Positions 61,735-64,000 of a stretch of DNA of 64,000 bases are shown piece by piece. Under the pieces are notes generated by a model. It made no database searches. It was given only the letters and a program-made list of their open reading frames with translations, and had not been told where the DNA came from. Where the stretch lies: the NCBI RefSeq assembly GCF_039555335.1, contig NC_092646.1, positions 35,059,380 through 35,123,379 of the forward strand. Reading direction: 5' to 3'. How positions within the stretch are numbered: the stretch's first letter is position 1; every line of letters starts with the position of its first letter. The position numbers were made by a program, and so were the translations under genes. This DNA comes from Amphiura filiformis. Its lineage: Eukaryota; Echinodermata; Ophiuroidea; Amphilepidida; Amphiuridae.

Positions 61735-62254
61735 CCATAGTGGGTAGGAGAACATGAAAACTAATATGAGATACTGTATTAGGATCACATATTAAGTATC
61801 ATGTGAGAGTATACTCTTGTACTCCAGAAGACAGGATCACATATTAAATATTTGACACCATAGAATATAAAAACTAGTAATTTGATAAGTTAAAATGAGA
61901 TTTTTAACGGAATAAATCTAAGTAATATGATTATGCAGTTTATTCCGTTAAATATTTACCCCATAATTTCTCTCATTCTTCAGGCCCTGCCCTCTATCGG
62001 GTGCTAATTTAAAGTTTAAGCTTGATCGTTATTGTTTCTTTGTAAGCCTGCGGCGCAACCTTGAACAATATTGTCTCTTTGTAAGCCTGCGGCGCAACCT
62101 TGAACAATATTGTCCTTGAGATATTCCATAGTGTCGCACATTTAATATGTGATCCTGTCTTCTGGAGTACAAGAGTATACTTTCACATGATACTTAATAT
62201 GTGATCCTAATACAGTATCTCATATTAGTTTTCATATTCTCCTACCCACTATGG
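61735..62254. mobile_element. 520-bp element with about 120-bp inverted arms
   Basis: CCATAGTGGGTAGGAGAA at left, inverse at right; arms share GATACTGTATTAGGATCACA and ACTCCAGAAGACAGGATCAC. A 44-bp unit (TTTGTAAGCCTGCGGCGCAA) is doubled at 62037-62113. Confidence 0.85.
62037..62113 (+). repeat. Two-unit tandem repeat
   Basis: CTTTGTAAGCCTGCGGCGCA then ACCTTGAACAATATTGTC, twice in a row. Confidence 0.9.
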
Positions 62255-62342
62255 TTGACACAGGCTAGTGCTTAGACGAAGGTCAAACGTGACTGGATGT
62301 TATGCTGATGCTAATGGTCGTTTTATATTTGCAGTAAGTTAT

Positions 62343-62479
62343 CCAAAAACGTTTTTGAATGTTATGAAAACGTTTTATACCTATTATACACTTTATTTAA
62401 CCCCGACATTTAAATGTTTCCTCGCAACCTTTTCTAACCTTTTGCAAATGATGTCGAAAATCTTTTGTATTTGCTGGGG
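62343..62479. mobile_element. MITE family 1, right-end fragment
   Basis: Matches the family's right part (AACGTTTTTGAATGTTATG ... TTTGTATTTGCTGGGG). Confidence 0.65.
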
Positions 62480-63837
62480 CAACACCAAAGAATTACATTC
62501 AAGCGAAACTACTTGATTCATTCACTGCCGTGACAATTGGAATATTATTGTTAATCTGATAGGAGGCTAATACTTCAGAATAACAATGACATACGAATAC
62601 GAATACGAAAACAGAAACTGAAAAGCTAAAAAGACCCTTGGTCGGAAGTTTGTAAAATTAGATTCTCTACGGTGTTCAATCGATACGATTGCAGACACAG
62701 CAATCGGATTTGGTTATGACGGAGTACGGTAATAAACAATTTAAAGCAGGCTTATTCAAAATGAAGTAAACTCTCGTCTGTGGTGCTTTTGTACAAAATC
62801 TATAAGAAATCCACTGTAAATGAAAATGTCATTGAAAAGAGAACAGTCTCAACCTCTAAATTAAAAAAGAATTGTTGATAACTCGAGTTAGACTCGTTTG
62901 AATAAAATCACCCATTTCTGTAGCTGCACACGGTTTCACGTACCATCCACGTAGGCGCTATTTTCAGATGCAAAATACATGATGGGGCTGCAGTTTGTAT
63001 GAGTACCTCCTCGTAGAACCATGGTAACTCTTATTAGGTAGTTAGGTATATTTGCAACACATGCATAACTCTAGTAATACTTGGAATCTAATCCGCTGTG
63101 GGAAACTGAAGACGAAAGAGACGATGAACTTCACGGGGACACTGAAACTATGTTGCCATAATTGAGGTGCCATATTGTACTGGCCCGTTTCTATGTGTGC
63201 AGTGAAAAAGGATAACATTGAATTTGAAAAATTAAAAAGAACTGTTGAGGCCCGTCTTGAGGCCGTGATGTACCATGATCATGACTACATTCATGGGAAG
63301 TAAAACCGTGTGCAGCTACTACAAAACAGGGTGGTTTTTGAGTATAACTCTTGTTTGGTATAAACAAAGACAACATTATTATTTTCTTCATTTAGACGTT
63401 GAGACTCTACTCTTTTCAATGATATTTTCTTATAGATTTTTTACTATAGTACCTTATACCAGATAGAGTGTACAGTACAGTGGCACGTTTTCAAAACGGT
63501 GTGTGTGCGTGTGCGGGGTGGACGTGTCTCGATTGCCCCCACTGTTCAACAATTTTCGGCTCCCTTCGCTCACCGTAATAGGTAATTCCCAAATTTCCCC
63601 CGATTGGGTACATTTCCCCCGACTGACTGACAAAAGTGGTGGGGTGGGGGTGGGGCATGTGCCACCCGGCCGCCACTCCCACCCTTTGCTCACGCCACTG
63701 AGAGTGTACTTCATTTTAACTCACCATGTAATACATTAAAAAATGAATGGCACTTTACTTTGGGCATTATTTATTGCATCTGTGAATTTTGTTCGTTGTG
63801 AACAATTGCAACTAAAAATGAAGGTGATTTACTCACG
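62480..63837. other. No gene seen
   Basis: Unique-looking AT-rich DNA to about 63480, then a GC-rich repeat-like block (63480-63705) ending GCTCACGCCACTGA. Overlapping frames on both strands there are not supported. Confidence 0.35.
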
Positions 63838-63890
63838 CTTTATTGACGTTTCACCACTATACTAGTGGTTTCGTCAGACTGGCGACTCAT
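63838..63890 (-). ncRNA. Hammerhead-like hairpin, probable Penelope-like remnant
   Basis: Minus strand reads CTGACGA, hairpin ACCAC-TAGTATA-GTGGT, then GAAACGTCAATAAAG. Both conserved core boxes (CTGANGA and GAAA) and stem II are intact. No endonuclease ORF lies next to it. Confidence 0.5.
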
Positions 63891-63924
63891 GACATCAGAA
63901 TGTTTTTAGGACTTTTTTGGAGGG

Positions 63925-64000
63925 AGGGCGAGTTAGCGCAGCGGTAGTTCCCTCGCTTTGCACCACTGAGGTCCCGGGTTCAAGCCCCGGCGCGGCCCAA
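63925..64000 (+). repeat. tRNA-derived SINE head, runs off the window
   Basis: GGGCGAGTTAGCGCAGCGG (A box) and GAGGTCCCGGGTTCAAGCC (B box) with tRNA spacing. Not a functional tRNA: same family as the truncated copy at 16924. Confidence 0.8.

Noticed and set aside
63925..64000. Functional tRNA gene
   Set aside because: A and B boxes are present, but the acceptor stem is poor and the same sequence heads a SINE at 16924.

Overview
The window is animal nuclear DNA. Genes are split by GT-AG introns, intergenic and intronic DNA is AT-rich and packed with short inverted-repeat transposons, tRNA-headed SINEs, a Penelope-like retroelement fragment and long microsatellites. The repeat types and gene style suggest a marine invertebrate, most likely a deuterostome such as an echinoderm or hemichordate; this is an inference from repeat style, not from a marker gene.

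The main content is a cluster of four paralogous genes, called here A, B1, B2 and C. I assembled them by hand from short exons with matching lengths and phases. Each encodes one continuous domain resembling bacterial family-3 periplasmic solute-binding proteins (SBP type 2, the fold also used by glutamate-receptor ligand-binding domains). In B1, B2 and C it is preceded by an exon with one membrane-spanning segment, so the products look like single-pass membrane-anchored extracellular binding proteins with no ion channel. A (+, 8019-19149) lacks its first exons in the window. B1 (-, 22691-30974) and B2 (-, 34543-42872) are a tandem duplicate pair with eight exons of the same lengths, except that B2 has lost one base in exon 4 and is frameshifted. 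C (+, 46049-54277) is intact, 398 codons, with a long charged cytoplasmic-type N-terminus. A and B1 are tail-to-tail; B2 and C are head-to-head across about 3.2 kb.

A small two-exon gene model for a secreted acidic peptide (-, 12565 to 11482, 3' end not found) lies inside intron A4-A5 with a TATA-like box upstream.

Mobile DNA by region: 1480-4690 is a 3.2 kb element with 41-bp terminal inverted repeats and about eleven copies of a short motif (GTTACCCACGAATCC), interrupted by a Penelope-like fragment carrying a GIY-YIG endonuclease ORF. 5.1-7.9 kb holds inverted-repeat elements inside a TAAC microsatellite and a local duplication that preserves an empty site. The introns of A, B1, B2 and C hold palindromic MITE families, several present in more than one copy. 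55.5-64 kb has no recognisable host gene and is mostly repeats, including a 963-bp hAT-type element with 8-bp target duplication and GGTCTC arrays (58201-59163), and ends in a tRNA-derived SINE. Three hammerhead-like hairpins of the kind carried by Penelope-like elements are visible.
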